A stretch of 39,044 nucleotides of DNA from Lentisphaerota bacterium (GTDB lineage: Bacteria; Verrucomicrobiota; Lentisphaeria; Oligosphaerales; JABHEG01): assembly GCA_018676675.1 (NCBI GenBank), contig JABHEG010000380.1, forward strand, positions 1 through 39,044, in the 5' to 3' direction. Every line of letters begins with the position of its first letter. Within the stretch, counting starts at the first letter, position 1. Below, one piece after another: positions 1-8,682 of the stretch. The translations under genes and the position numbers were made by a program. Below the pieces are notes generated by a model. The model made no database searches. It saw only the letters and a program-made list of their open reading frames with translations, and was not told the origin of the DNA.

Positions 1-189
1 CTTGCACTGTTCGGCGCCCACCTGAGACACTGCCAATATAGCGCTAACCGCCTGCGCCGCAACAGGTGCCATGGCATTCTGCCCGCTTAAGTTGACGGCA
101 TTGCCCCCGGGGGGCCACAGCGAAAAACGGGTTAGGGCACGCCGCCGTACAAGATGCCTATGACTCACGCGTACAGTGCCTCTGAGGGC
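1..189. other. Non-coding left edge of window
   Basis: I see no supportable gene here. The stretch lies downstream of the minus-strand hydrolase whose stop is at 190. A short GC palindrome (CCCCC/GGGGG, about 104-114) is present, but no T-tract follows it on the minus strand, so I do not call it a terminator. A gene may begin just outside the window. Confidence 0.4.
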
Positions 190-885
190 CTATGTTGCCG
201 GCCCGTCGGCAAGGCGATGGCTCAGGAGCCAGGTGTACAGCTCGGGGTTGTCGTAGGTTTCCGTCCAGGAGTCGTGCTGTGCCTCAGGATAGATGGTTAG
301 CCGCGCGTCCCCGCCGTAGCGTTTGAGCGCATCGACCATGCTCTGCGATTCGCGCAGGGGCACGGTCTGATCCTTGGCTCCATGAAACACCCAGATTGGA
401 ACATGGGTGATACGACGGGTGAGATGAGCCATGCCGCCCCCGCAAATGGGAGCGATTGCCGCAAATCGGTTCGGGTACTCAATGGCCAGTTTCCAGGTAC
501 CGAATCCACCCATGCTGAGGCCGGTCACATAGACACGCTGCGAATCGATACGGTGAGAGGCGGTCGCCTCATCGACAAGGGCAATCAGGGCTTCCGTATC
601 CCACCATTGGTCCGCAGGGCACTGCGGAGAGACCACCACAAAGGGCAACGCCTCGCCACGATCAATGAGCCGGGGGGGACCGTGCTTCTTGAGCAACTCA
701 AGGTCATTTCCGCGCTCGCCGGCTCCGTGCAGGAAGAGGAGAAGGGGCCGGGGCTCGCCGGCAGGAGCGTACGTCGGTGGCAGGTAGAGCAGGTAGTCCA
801 GAGAAACGGTTTTCCGGATCTCTTTGCTGAACGTCAGGGCCTGCTGGGACAGAGTTGAGTCAGCCAAGGCGTGGTCCTCTTGCAT
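190..885 (-). CDS. Alpha/beta hydrolase, esterase/prolyl-oligopeptidase-like
   Basis: This is a 231-residue serine hydrolase with the complete alpha/beta-hydrolase triad. The nucleophile elbow is GLSMGG (Ser124), the acid is Asp172 in HGAKDQTVP, and the base is His204 in PEAQHDSW. The early FLHGAGERG segment (about 51-59) supplies the oxyanion hole. The overall pattern matches the short, phospholipase/carboxylesterase-like members of the prolyl-oligopeptidase clan often found in polysaccharide-degrading bacteria, which remove acyl groups from sugars or small esters. No signal peptide is visible, so it is probably cytoplasmic. It starts 31 bp after the stop of the URO-D-like gene upstream on the same strand, so the two are probably co-transcribed. 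The substrate cannot be deduced from the sequence. Confidence 0.9.
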   Translation of the reverse strand: MQEDHALADSTLSQQALTFSKEIRKTVSLDYLLYLPPTYAPAGEPRPLLLFLHGAGERGNDLELLKKHGPPRLIDRGEALPFVVVSPQCPADQWWDTEALIALVDEATASHRIDSQRVYVTGLSMGGFGTWKLAIEYPNRFAAIAPICGGGMAHLTRRITHVPIWVFHGAKDQTVPLRESQSMVDALKRYGGDARLTIYPEAQHDSWTETYDNPELYTWLLSHRLADGPAT

Positions 886-916
886 TGGGGCTTACCGGCC
901 GATCCTGCGACTGCGG

Positions 917-2077
917 TCAGCGACACTTCTTCCATTCATCGATCATGGCCAAGGTGTTCTCCCAAGGCATGATGGCGTGGCTCGACACACAAGGAGCAAT
1001 AATGAGCCCCTCCTTGCCGAAGGCGTCGAAGCAATCGCGAACGGCCTGGCGGCACAAGTCGTCACCAAACCAGATGTGATAGGTGCTGCTCGGACCAATG
1101 AAGAAACTCATTCTGGATCCCAGTTTCGCGTTAATCTCACCCAAATCGACGCCTTGGAAGGCGATGTCAATCCCGAACATCGTGTCAAAGGGAATAGCGG
1201 CGAGATGATCGAGGGCAGGCATCACACCGGTGTTCATCGTATAGCTCACCAACATACCGTTCGCGTGCGCGCAGTCCGCCTCAGCCGTGAGCCTCTTCCC
1301 CAAGAACTCAGTGAGCTGAGCCGGGCTGTAGAAATCAGTCGTTTCGTAGAATCCATTCCGGCGCACGGAATCGACACAGTTGCTTTCGCCCATCACTTCC
1401 AGACAGCGCAGATTGATTCGGTGTTCGTGCTCGAGGTAGGCATCCACCAGACCGGGGTTGTCCATCGTCGCCAGGCAGAGGTCAGTCGCGCCGAACAGAT
1501 GCTGGGCTCCGGTCAGTCCCATGCCGCCGGAGGCATTGACCGCGAGCTGGTGCCGGTCGGCGAGTTCCCGGGTTCGGCGCAGTCCATCGAGGGCAGCGGC
1601 AACGCGATCTGCTGAATCATCGAGGCGGTGCACATATGTGAACCTCTCGAGATCCTCCTCAGTCTGTATCCACGGTTCCACAAAATGCCCGACGTTGAAA
1701 TCGCTGTAGAACGGGATGTTCTCGCCGTGTGGCCAGCCAGCGTTGTAGTGCACGGCGGCGTGCAACTCTCCGGCGGGGGTCGTGAAGGCCTTGTGTAACA
1801 CATCGCCTTCGAGCCACGCTCTGGATGTCACATCTGGATGCGACGAAACCAACGAGGCGCCGGCCGGCACGAGAGAGTCGATCCCCAGAACATCAAGTTC
1901 ATAGGCAAGTCGATCTGCGTAAGATGCGCCTTCCGGCCACGGGAAATTCCAGCCGTGCCCACGCCGCTGCACCGGGGACAAGGCGTTGAAAGCACAGACA
2001 CACGGCACGTGGTCCACCGGTTCTCGCCGCATAGCAGCCAGCACGCGTTCCCTGGAAGTCATTGTGCTATCAGCCAT
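917..2077 (-). CDS. Uroporphyrinogen decarboxylase (URO-D) superfamily protein, methyltransferase-like
   Basis: This is a 386-residue URO-D-fold TIM-barrel protein. I chose the internal ATG at 2077 (MADSTMTSRERV) over an upstream ATG because a GAGGTGA Shine-Dalgarno lies immediately before it and the family usually begins with a 'sRERVlaAlrrepvDrvP' segment, as seen here. Members of this branch in PVC bacteria are rarely true HemE; they resemble MtaA/CmuA-type corrinoid methyltransferases. The place where those enzymes carry an H-x-C zinc motif reads YTMNTG here, so the zinc site appears absent and the catalytic role is uncertain. It is the first gene of a two-gene minus-strand unit and is divergent from the gamma-glutamyltransferase-like gene, with a 122-bp shared promoter region. 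Confidence 0.85.
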   Translation of the reverse strand: MADSTMTSRERVLAAMRREPVDHVPCVCAFNALSPVQRRGHGWNFPWPEGASYADRLAYELDVLGIDSLVPAGASLVSSHPDVTSRAWLEGDVLHKAFTTPAGELHAAVHYNAGWPHGENIPFYSDFNVGHFVEPWIQTEEDLERFTYVHRLDDSADRVAAALDGLRRTRELADRHQLAVNASGGMGLTGAQHLFGATDLCLATMDNPGLVDAYLEHEHRINLRCLEVMGESNCVDSVRRNGFYETTDFYSPAQLTEFLGKRLTAEADCAHANGMLVSYTMNTGVMPALDHLAAIPFDTMFGIDIAFQGVDLGEINAKLGSRMSFFIGPSSTYHIWFGDDLCRQAVRDCFDAFGKEGLIIAPCVSSHAIMPWENTLAMIDEWKKCR

Positions 2078-2199
2078 CTGATCACCTCGCGATGTTTGCG
2101 ACTCGTTGTACTCTACTGACATTGAGACGGTCAGCCAACGCAGACGAGTAGCATTGGGTAGCATTCTCTGTGAAGACGCGGGAATCGGGAGATTAGGCG

Positions 2200-3819
2200 A
2201 TGATCGAGGGAACAGAGGTCATAGCGAGCCGCGGTGTGGTGGCGGCGAATCCGCCTGAGGCAGCGCGGGTAGGAGCCCGCATTCTCGAAGCCGGCGGCAA
2301 CGCCATGGATGCGGCGTCCGCGGCCAGCATGGCCTGCTGCATGCTGCAGCCGCATTCCACGGGTATCGGCGGCTATGTCTGCTGTGCAGTCGTGCTTGAA
2401 GGCGCGACCGGACAAATCTGGTCAGTCGACGCAAACTCGATCGCTCCAGCTGCGGCACATGAACGAATGTACGAACTCGTCCCCATGCCCAAGACAGGTG
2501 GCGGGCTGAATCAGAAGGAATACGACTGTTGCGTCAAAGACAGCGCGAATGTGCACGGCCCGTTGGCGATCGGTCCACCGGGGATGATGGCAGGCATGGG
2601 AATCGTGTGGGAGCGCTGGGGGAAGCTGAGCTGGCCCGAGATCGTGGCTCCATCCCGGAAGCTCTGCGCCGACGGCTTCCCCTACGCTTCCGTAGCGGGG
2701 GCCATCCGGGGCCTGGAAGATACCATCCGCAAGTTCCCGCACACTGCTGCGCACCTGATGCCCAACGGAGTCGTGCCTGGCCCGGAAGACATCTGGCATC
2801 GGCCTCACATGGAGAAGACGCTCGAGCATGTGGCTGAGGCGGGATGGCGGGATTTCTACGACGGTGAATTGGGCCACAAGATCGCTGACCACATCCAGGA
2901 ATCCGGCGGAATCCTGACCCGCCAGGACATGGCGAACTACGAGCCGCGAGTGACAGCACCTTACGCCATCACCTACAACGGGGCAACGGTGAGCACCCCA
3001 ATCCTCACAAACGGAGCGATCACGTGCCTGGAGATCCTCAATCTGCTTGAGTGCTTTGATGTGCCCGACGAAGACACCCCGGAGTACTGGCATCTCTACG
3101 CTGAAATTCTGAAACTTGCCTGGCGAGACCGCCTGCGTTACCTGGCTGATCCGGAGTTTGCGGACGTCCCGGTGGAGCGACTCCTGAGCAAAGACCATGC
3201 TTGGGGACGCACGGAACGGCTTCGGCAATTCCCCGGAGAAGTGGACCAACTGGTCCCCACACCCCAGCCTGTCGCTCCGCACGGAACGCTGCACGTCTCC
3301 ACGGCGGACGCCGACGGCAACGTGGTCAGCATGACCATCTCCCAGGGCGGAGCATTCGGGTCCTGTGTCACGGTGCCCGGCACAGGCATCATCCTCGGGC
3401 ATGGGATGTGCCGTCTTGACCCGCGACCAGGACACGCCAACTCCGTCGGACCGGGCAAGCGGCCCCTGAACAACACCGGATGCATGATCGTCCAACTGCC
3501 GGATCGAGACGTCGCGATCGGGCTCCCCGGAGGACGCCGAATCAAAGCCGTTACCGCACGAGCAACTCACCTCGTGGTGGACCGTGACTGGACGAGTCAC
3601 CAGGCAGCCACGGCTCCTCGGATGCACGTAGGCGAGGCCGAACCGGTTGAGATTACCAAATCGGCCGGGCAGGACGTCATCGAGGCCCTCGAGAGCATGG
3701 GGCACAACGTCAAGCCGCTTCCCGGAATCGCCGGGGTGCTGAACTGTGCGGAATTCCTCAGAGACGAAGGTACGACCCGCGCTGGAAGCAGTTCCCCCGC
3801 CGCTGGGGCAGATGGGTAG
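2200..3819 (+). CDS. Gamma-glutamyltransferase family (Ntn) hydrolase
   Basis: This 539-residue protein has the N-terminal GGT signature (ANPPEAARVGARILEAGGNAMDAA, residues 16-39, with the usual GGNAxDAA core). Its catalytic segment GTLHVSTADADGN places the self-cleaving nucleophile at Thr363, aligned with the first Thr of the TTH motif in classical GGT. The C-terminal GLPGGRR (about 441-447) corresponds to the GSPGGSR loop. Classical GGTs have a Ser-Ser pair before this loop that forms the oxyanion hole; here the equivalent is Asn424-Asn425. No signal peptide is present, unlike periplasmic GGT, so it is likely a cytosolic amidase of the oxamate-amidohydrolase/acylase-like branch. GGGAGA precedes the ATG by about 7 bases. 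It heads the long plus-strand run, 29 bp before the Nif3-like gene. Confidence 0.88.
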   Translation: MIEGTEVIASRGVVAANPPEAARVGARILEAGGNAMDAASAASMACCMLQPHSTGIGGYVCCAVVLEGATGQIWSVDANSIAPAAAHERMYELVPMPKTGGGLNQKEYDCCVKDSANVHGPLAIGPPGMMAGMGIVWERWGKLSWPEIVAPSRKLCADGFPYASVAGAIRGLEDTIRKFPHTAAHLMPNGVVPGPEDIWHRPHMEKTLEHVAEAGWRDFYDGELGHKIADHIQESGGILTRQDMANYEPRVTAPYAITYNGATVSTPILTNGAITCLEILNLLECFDVPDEDTPEYWHLYAEILKLAWRDRLRYLADPEFADVPVERLLSKDHAWGRTERLRQFPGEVDQLVPTPQPVAPHGTLHVSTADADGNVVSMTISQGGAFGSCVTVPGTGIILGHGMCRLDPRPGHANSVGPGKRPLNNTGCMIVQLPDRDVAIGLPGGRRIKAVTARATHLVVDRDWTSHQAATAPRMHVGEAEPVEITKSAGQDVIEALESMGHNVKPLPGIAGVLNCAEFLRDEGTTRAGSSSPAAGADG

Positions 3820-3848
3820 TGCCAATTTAGGCGAATAAGGAGATGCCG

Positions 3849-4619
3849 ATGACCGCACGCGATCTGGTCGACTACGTGACAGCGCTCAAAAGCGGGAGTC
3901 TGAACGCCGATGAAGGCGTCGTCTTCGGGAATCCTGATGCCGAGATCACCGGCATCCAGGTCACGTGGATGGCAACCCTCGATGCACTGGAAGAAGCCGT
4001 GCAGTCAGACTGCAACGTGGTCCTGTGTCACGAGCGTTTTTACTTTGTACCACAGGGGCAGACCATGACCCCGCAACTCCTCACGTGGTCTCCCAACCGA
4101 AACCGCGTTGAAGCGGCGGCGAAGGGAGATCTCACCGTAGTACGCGTGCACGGGTCACTGGATCTCATCTGCATCTGGGACGACTTCGTGGCCGCCCTCG
4201 GGGTAGAAAACCCAACTCCCGGAACAGGCTGGAACAAGGTACTGCCGATCCCGAGAACAACCGTCCGCGAACTGGTCGAGCACGTCAAGTCCACATTCAA
4301 CCTGGACCACGTCCGAATCAGCGGCGACCTCGACCAACAGGTGAGCATGGCCGGGTTCCCGTGGGGTGGCTTGGGGCTGGACTCGAACGTCGGATACCAG
4401 GCTCGCTGCATCGAGCTCGGTGCCGACGTACTCATCGCAGGAGAAGTGGATGAATACGGACTGACTTTCGCCCTCGATGCGGGAGTGCCGATCATCGAGA
4501 CAGGTCACGCTCTAAGCGAGAATATCGGTCTGGAGAACTTCGCCCACAGGCTTGATGCAGAGTTCGCAGAGGTCCCTGTCCATTTCTTCAGCGATACGGT
4601 CGCCGGTCAGTACCGATGA
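3849..4619 (+). CDS. Nif3-like dinuclear metal centre protein (DUF34/NIF3)
   Basis: This is a 256-residue member of the Nif3/YbgI/YqfO family of toroidal hexamers with a two-metal site. Family hallmarks are visible: the VVLCHERFYF segment (the metal-ligand His region), VRVHGSLDLI (H-x-x-L-D), and the C-terminal ETGHALSENIGLENFA, whose His and Glu complete the metal site. The biochemical role of the family is not settled; GTP cyclohydrolase-like and metal-dependent hydrolase roles have been proposed. I chose the ATG at 3849 because AAGGAG (3837-3842) directly abuts the ATG at 3843 but sits 6 bases before the one at 3849. Its stop overlaps an ATG (ATGA, 4616), suggesting close coupling to the next gene. 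Confidence 0.9.
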   Translation: MTARDLVDYVTALKSGSLNADEGVVFGNPDAEITGIQVTWMATLDALEEAVQSDCNVVLCHERFYFVPQGQTMTPQLLTWSPNRNRVEAAAKGDLTVVRVHGSLDLICIWDDFVAALGVENPTPGTGWNKVLPIPRTTVRELVEHVKSTFNLDHVRISGDLDQQVSMAGFPWGGLGLDSNVGYQARCIELGADVLIAGEVDEYGLTFALDAGVPIIETGHALSENIGLENFAHRLDAEFAEVPVHFFSDTVAGQYR

Positions 4620-4660
4620 GACAGCGGCGGAGAACGACGGTACATATGGAGAGCACGAGC

Positions 4661-7336
4661 ATGCGAGGTTTGAGAATCCGTGCCGCGGCCGTCGCCGCAG
4701 CTCTCCTGTGCCTGGCCACCAGGGCAGACGAGGCCGTGCTCATTGCTGCGGGGGGCGCTTCTGCCCCCAACGTTCTCACGGACGCCGGGTTCGAGGAAGG
4801 GGCGACCTCCTGGCGGTCTTGGCAGTCGGGCTTTAAGCGCACAAGCGATGGAACCGCTCGTTCCGGGAACGCCTGTATCCGCCTGGTCAGCACGGACCTT
4901 GAGACGCAGTACGGTGCCTGCCAGGAAATCACGCTCAACCAGACGTCCCCAACACCGATCGTGGCACGAGCCTGGTCCAGAGCCGAGAGCATCTCGGGCA
5001 CGGCCGGCAAGGGCTACTCGTTGTATCTGGACATTCAGTACACCGACGGCAGCCATCTGTGGTCACAGACATCGGCATTCCCTACAGGCACCCATGACTG
5101 GGTTCGGCGCGAAGTGATGATCGCCCCGGAGAAGCCCATCAAGCTGGTGCTATGCTACGTCCTTCTGCGCGGACACACCGGCACGGCTTGGTTTGACGAC
5201 GTCAGCTTCTCCGTCATGGATGACGGTGAGATGTTCGACATGGCTCTGGTCCAACGGCCCGAAGCCCCGATGCGCAGCCCCGGGGCTGGTCACTCAGTGA
5301 AAGCCGGCAAGGGCTTCACGCTGCAGTTCGGCCGCGAAGGCCGTGTTCTCACCTGCGGAGCCGCCACGCCCCCCTCCCCCGGCATGCCCCCGGCCCCGTC
5401 CGGCTTCCTTCTCCGTGATGTTGCGGCCCAGTCCGACTTCATCCGGCCATCCCTCAAATCGGCCTCTCCGGGCCCCCGTGGCCTCGAACTGGCAGTCGAC
5501 TCTTCACAGCTCAATCTGCGCCTTTCCGCGGAGTTCTCGCCCAAGGTATCGTGGATAGATGTCACGGGCACACTGGAAGACACGAGCGCGACCAATCGGG
5601 CAATCAGTGTTTACTTCGCCATACCGTTTGCTGCCAAGGATGCGGTGTGGTGGAACGATGTGGCAGCCAGTCAGCCATTGGGACAGGGAACGGAGTCCAG
5701 ACGCTGGACTATGATCGGGGTTGGTGCCAATGGCTACGTATCACCGTACCCGTGGTGTGCGGTTTCCGCTCCCGGACGCGGACTCTCCATCTGTGTGCCT
5801 CCGGACCGCCCGCAAGTCATGCGCCTGGCCTGGTCTTCGGGCGTGCTGTATGTCGTGTTCGATCTGGGGCTGTCGGCTGCCACCACCAAACACCCTCAAC
5901 GTGCGGACTTCGCGTTCAGCATCTATCCGCACGAGCCAACCTGGGGATTCAGGGATGCAACCCAGCGCTACTACGACATGTTCCCGGACGCCTTTGCCAA
6001 GCGTGTGACGTCCGAGGGAACCTGGCTCATCACGCGTAGCGTCAAAGCCATCCGCAACGCAGAAGACTTCCATCTCAAATTCCATGAAACGGGCCACAGA
6101 GCAGACCCGGCCGGACCGGCCCTGGGAATTCAGTCATTCCGGTACGTCGAGCCCTGGCGCTGGCGCCAGCGTTACAAGGGAAAGGGAACGGAGGAACTGC
6201 GCACCAAAGCGGGCTCCCTGGCGGAGCTGAAAAGACGGTTCACATCGGATGACGCCAATCTGCGGCGGAACTCCCTGGCCGTAGAGAACAGTGTCTGTCA
6301 GGACGAAAACGGCGAATCGGTCATGTACATCGAGGACGCGCCCTGGGGAACATCGGCCCTCTTCGTGTGCAACGCTGATCCGGCAGTACCGCGCACGGGT
6401 CAGGAGGCGATCAACCAGGCCGACTGCTACTACAGCGAGGCCATCGCCAACCAACGGTATGGGAGTGGGGTGGAGCCTGAGCAGGACGGCGAGTACATCG
6501 ACAGCGTGGAAGGGTTCACGTGGCCGCGGATCCAGAATTACCGGCGCGACCACATCGCAGTAGCTGACTACCCGTTAACGTTCGGGACGCAGACACGCAA
6601 GCCATGCATTCTGAACGCATTCGGACATTGGGCCTTCCTGAAAGCGACCGGAGAAGACCTGCATCGGCGTGGAAAGCTGATGTTCGGCAACGCGATGTTC
6701 AGCCGTTTCGCTTACTACTTCGGCCCTTACTTCGATGTGCTCGGGACGGAACACCACTGGATCTCTCGCAAAGACGGCAGCTGGACCCCGGAGAACGAAG
6801 CGCGAACCAACTACCGCCGCGCCCTGAGCCGAACCCGCCCCTACCTGATGCTGCTCAATACCGACTTCAAGAAGATGTCGCACGCCACGGTTGAGATGTA
6901 CTTCCGGCGGTGTGCATTTTTCGGGCTCTTTCCGTCCATGTTCTCACACGATGCGTTCCATGACCGGTACTTCGATGACCCCGTCTATCACGACCGTGAC
7001 CGCGATCTATTCAAGAAGTACATTCCCCTGATCCTGGCGCTGTCTGAGGCAGGCTGGCGTCCCGTGACCGGTGCCCGTTCGGCAAACCCCAAGATCAGGA
7101 TCGAGCGGTTCGGCGATGCCCCTCGCGTCTATCTCACAGTCCTGAACACAGACCAGACTGAAGAACAGGGAGCCGTGGTTCAGCTGGATCCGTCAGTCCT
7201 CCCCGGTGTTGTGACCCAGTTGACCGAGGAGTTCACCGGACAGGACCTGGAAGATGACGACACGATGGCTGTCCGGTTGGCCCCAGGCGACACAGCAATG
7301 CTGGCGTTCGCCCTGACTCACAATGAACAACCGTAA
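4661..7336 (+). CDS. Secreted carbohydrate-binding / glycoside-hydrolase-like protein
   Basis: This large exported protein (891 residues from the chosen start) begins with a clear Sec signal peptide: basic MRGLRIR, a hydrophobic Ala/Leu stretch, then a cleavage region near ATRADE. Residues about 37-185 look like a CBM4/9-type jelly roll ('NVLTDAGFEEG...W' start and 'GTAWFDDVSF' end). A middle beta-rich region follows, then a part (about 450-800) rich in aromatic and acidic residues, including DGEYIDSVEGF, that resembles the TIM-barrel domain of uncharacterised glycosidases. No glycoside hydrolase family can be assigned by eye. I chose 4661 because GGAGAG lies 7 bases upstream and it places the signal peptide at the N-terminus; in-frame ATGs exist at 4616 and 4646. 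The stop lies just past the start of the next reading frame. Confidence 0.75.
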   Translation: MRGLRIRAAAVAAALLCLATRADEAVLIAAGGASAPNVLTDAGFEEGATSWRSWQSGFKRTSDGTARSGNACIRLVSTDLETQYGACQEITLNQTSPTPIVARAWSRAESISGTAGKGYSLYLDIQYTDGSHLWSQTSAFPTGTHDWVRREVMIAPEKPIKLVLCYVLLRGHTGTAWFDDVSFSVMDDGEMFDMALVQRPEAPMRSPGAGHSVKAGKGFTLQFGREGRVLTCGAATPPSPGMPPAPSGFLLRDVAAQSDFIRPSLKSASPGPRGLELAVDSSQLNLRLSAEFSPKVSWIDVTGTLEDTSATNRAISVYFAIPFAAKDAVWWNDVAASQPLGQGTESRRWTMIGVGANGYVSPYPWCAVSAPGRGLSICVPPDRPQVMRLAWSSGVLYVVFDLGLSAATTKHPQRADFAFSIYPHEPTWGFRDATQRYYDMFPDAFAKRVTSEGTWLITRSVKAIRNAEDFHLKFHETGHRADPAGPALGIQSFRYVEPWRWRQRYKGKGTEELRTKAGSLAELKRRFTSDDANLRRNSLAVENSVCQDENGESVMYIEDAPWGTSALFVCNADPAVPRTGQEAINQADCYYSEAIANQRYGSGVEPEQDGEYIDSVEGFTWPRIQNYRRDHIAVADYPLTFGTQTRKPCILNAFGHWAFLKATGEDLHRRGKLMFGNAMFSRFAYYFGPYFDVLGTEHHWISRKDGSWTPENEARTNYRRALSRTRPYLMLLNTDFKKMSHATVEMYFRRCAFFGLFPSMFSHDAFHDRYFDDPVYHDRDRDLFKKYIPLILALSEAGWRPVTGARSANPKIRIERFGDAPRVYLTVLNTDQTEEQGAVVQLDPSVLPGVVTQLTEEFTGQDLEDDDTMAVRLAPGDTAMLAFALTHNEQP

Positions 7337-7358
7337 ACGGCGTAACAGCGAGGAGAAC

Positions 7359-8363
7359 ATGGCTTCACTTCAGCTCAGATCGGTAACAGCTCAGCGCACG
7401 GATGGAACAGAATACAGCGTGGCGTACTGGGACGTCGACTCGGGCCAGACTGGCCCGTGCGTGTTGGTCACCGCCGCGCTGCACGGCAACGAACTGCAGG
7501 GGTGCGAAGCAATTCGGCGCTTCTTGCCTGAGCTCCGAGAGAGCCTTTCCTGCGGACGTTGCCTACTGGTCCCGATGGCGAACCCGGAAGCGATCCGACA
7601 GCATTGGCCGCACATCGATTTCGAGCTCGGGAAATCCTACTCCTCGGACCGGATGAACAACCTCAATTGCACCTGGCCGGGGAATGCTGAGGGCACAAAC
7701 GCCCAACGCCTGTCACATGCCCTGTTCGAAGCACTGGTTGGGGAGTCGACTCACTGCATCGATCTGCACACGTGGAACTGCTTCTGGGCCGCGACTGCGC
7801 TGCCACGTGGAGACGTTCAGGAAAGCATGGAGTTTGCCAGGGCCAGCGCACTGCGTTTCATTCGAGCCGGCCAAAGCCCGACCCCCGATGCCGGGGAACT
7901 CGTCCTGCCGACCCTTCTCTCTTCTTACTTTCTGGGCACCGGGCGCCCTGCCCTTGCCATCGAGTTTTCCGGTCAGTACCAGTTCAGCGAACGGCAGATC
8001 GCACAGGGCTTACGCGCATTGCGCAACTGCCTTCGACTTCTGGACATGCTCCCCGGAGAACAGGAAGCACGAAATGAGCCGCAGGTTCTGCTGAATGAGG
8101 CTGAGATGGTCGAGATCGTCGCCCCTGTACCCGGCCTGTTCGCTGCGGCGGATCACGCACCCTCAGACCCAATAGTAAAGGGCGCATATCTGGGCCACAT
8201 CTTCTGCCTGGACGACTTGTCCTCCACCGACCTCTTCGCGCCCTGTTCCGGCTTCCTGTACCAGTTTGGTGCCGCTCACCCGAACACCTCTGAACACACG
8301 ATGATGTGGACACACCCGTACTCCCCCGCAGGCGAAGTAATTGCGAAGATCGCCCGGGTGTGA
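7359..8363 (+). CDS. Succinylglutamate desuccinylase/aspartoacylase-family zinc hydrolase
   Basis: This is a 334-residue M14-like metallohydrolase. Zinc ligands are recognisable: His42 and Glu45 in the LHGNELQG motif and His137 in CIDLHT. Glu202 in ALAIEFSGQ is in the position of the catalytic general base. The MNNLNCTWPG segment (about 99-108) corresponds to the DLNRxFPG motif of the family. Characterised relatives hydrolyse N-acyl amino acids (N-succinylglutamate, N-acetylaspartate) or carry out ring-opening amide hydrolysis, so this is probably an intracellular deacylase. AGGAG lies 3 bases before the chosen ATG at 7359; another in-frame ATG at 7323 overlaps the preceding gene. The 110-bp repeat array begins 8 bp after the stop. 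Confidence 0.9.
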   Translation: MASLQLRSVTAQRTDGTEYSVAYWDVDSGQTGPCVLVTAALHGNELQGCEAIRRFLPELRESLSCGRCLLVPMANPEAIRQHWPHIDFELGKSYSSDRMNNLNCTWPGNAEGTNAQRLSHALFEALVGESTHCIDLHTWNCFWAATALPRGDVQESMEFARASALRFIRAGQSPTPDAGELVLPTLLSSYFLGTGRPALAIEFSGQYQFSERQIAQGLRALRNCLRLLDMLPGEQEARNEPQVLLNEAEMVEIVAPVPGLFAAADHAPSDPIVKGAYLGHIFCLDDLSSTDLFAPCSGFLYQFGAAHPNTSEHTMMWTHPYSPAGEVIAKIARV

Positions 8364-8370
8364 GTACCTG

Positions 8371-8666
8371 CCGGGCGGCATTTTCCCTTGGCGATCGGAG
8401 GGCTTGCCCTGCTGGCTAGAAGGGCCGCTCGCCGTACGAGGCAAGACGGCGGCATCCCGGTTTTGTACGCCGAACGGCCCCCGGGCGGCATCTTCCCTTG
8501 GCGATCGGAGGGCTTGCCCTGCTGGATAGAAGGGCCGCTCGCCGTACGAGGCAAGACGGCGGCATCCCGGTTTTGTACGCCGAACGGCCCCCGGACGGCA
8601 TCTTCCCTTGGCGATCGGAGGGCTTGCCCTGCTGGATAGAAGGGCCGCTCGCCGTACGAGGCAAGA
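8371..8666. repeat. Tandem array of a 110-bp unit (2.7 copies)
   Basis: Near-identical units start at 8371, 8481 and 8591, an exact period of 110 bp. The third copy stops at 8666 (GCAAGA), two bases before an in-frame ATG. Copies differ at only a few positions, for example CCGGGCGG versus CCGGACGG at unit start and GGCTAGAAG versus GGATAGAAG. The array fills the gap between the aspartoacylase-like gene and the beta-helix gene. Apparent ORFs through it in several frames simply reflect the repeat length and GC content. It is not CRISPR: there are no unique spacers. Confidence 0.95.
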
Positions 8667-8682
8667 AATGCAGGGAACGCAG

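Noticed and set aside
2422..3858. 478-codon open frame antisense to the GGT-like gene
   Set aside because: It is the shadow of a gene with a clear catalytic Thr and family signatures on the plus strand.
8371..8666. Possible CRISPR array
   Set aside because: Units are contiguous 110-bp tandem copies without unique spacers, and no cas genes are present. The same holds for the 97-bp array at 38837-39044 and the coding 51-bp repeats.
8608..8682. Upstream extension of the beta-helix ORF into the repeat array
   Set aside because: The extra residues are translated repeat sequence; a Shine-Dalgarno and signal peptide mark the start at 8683.
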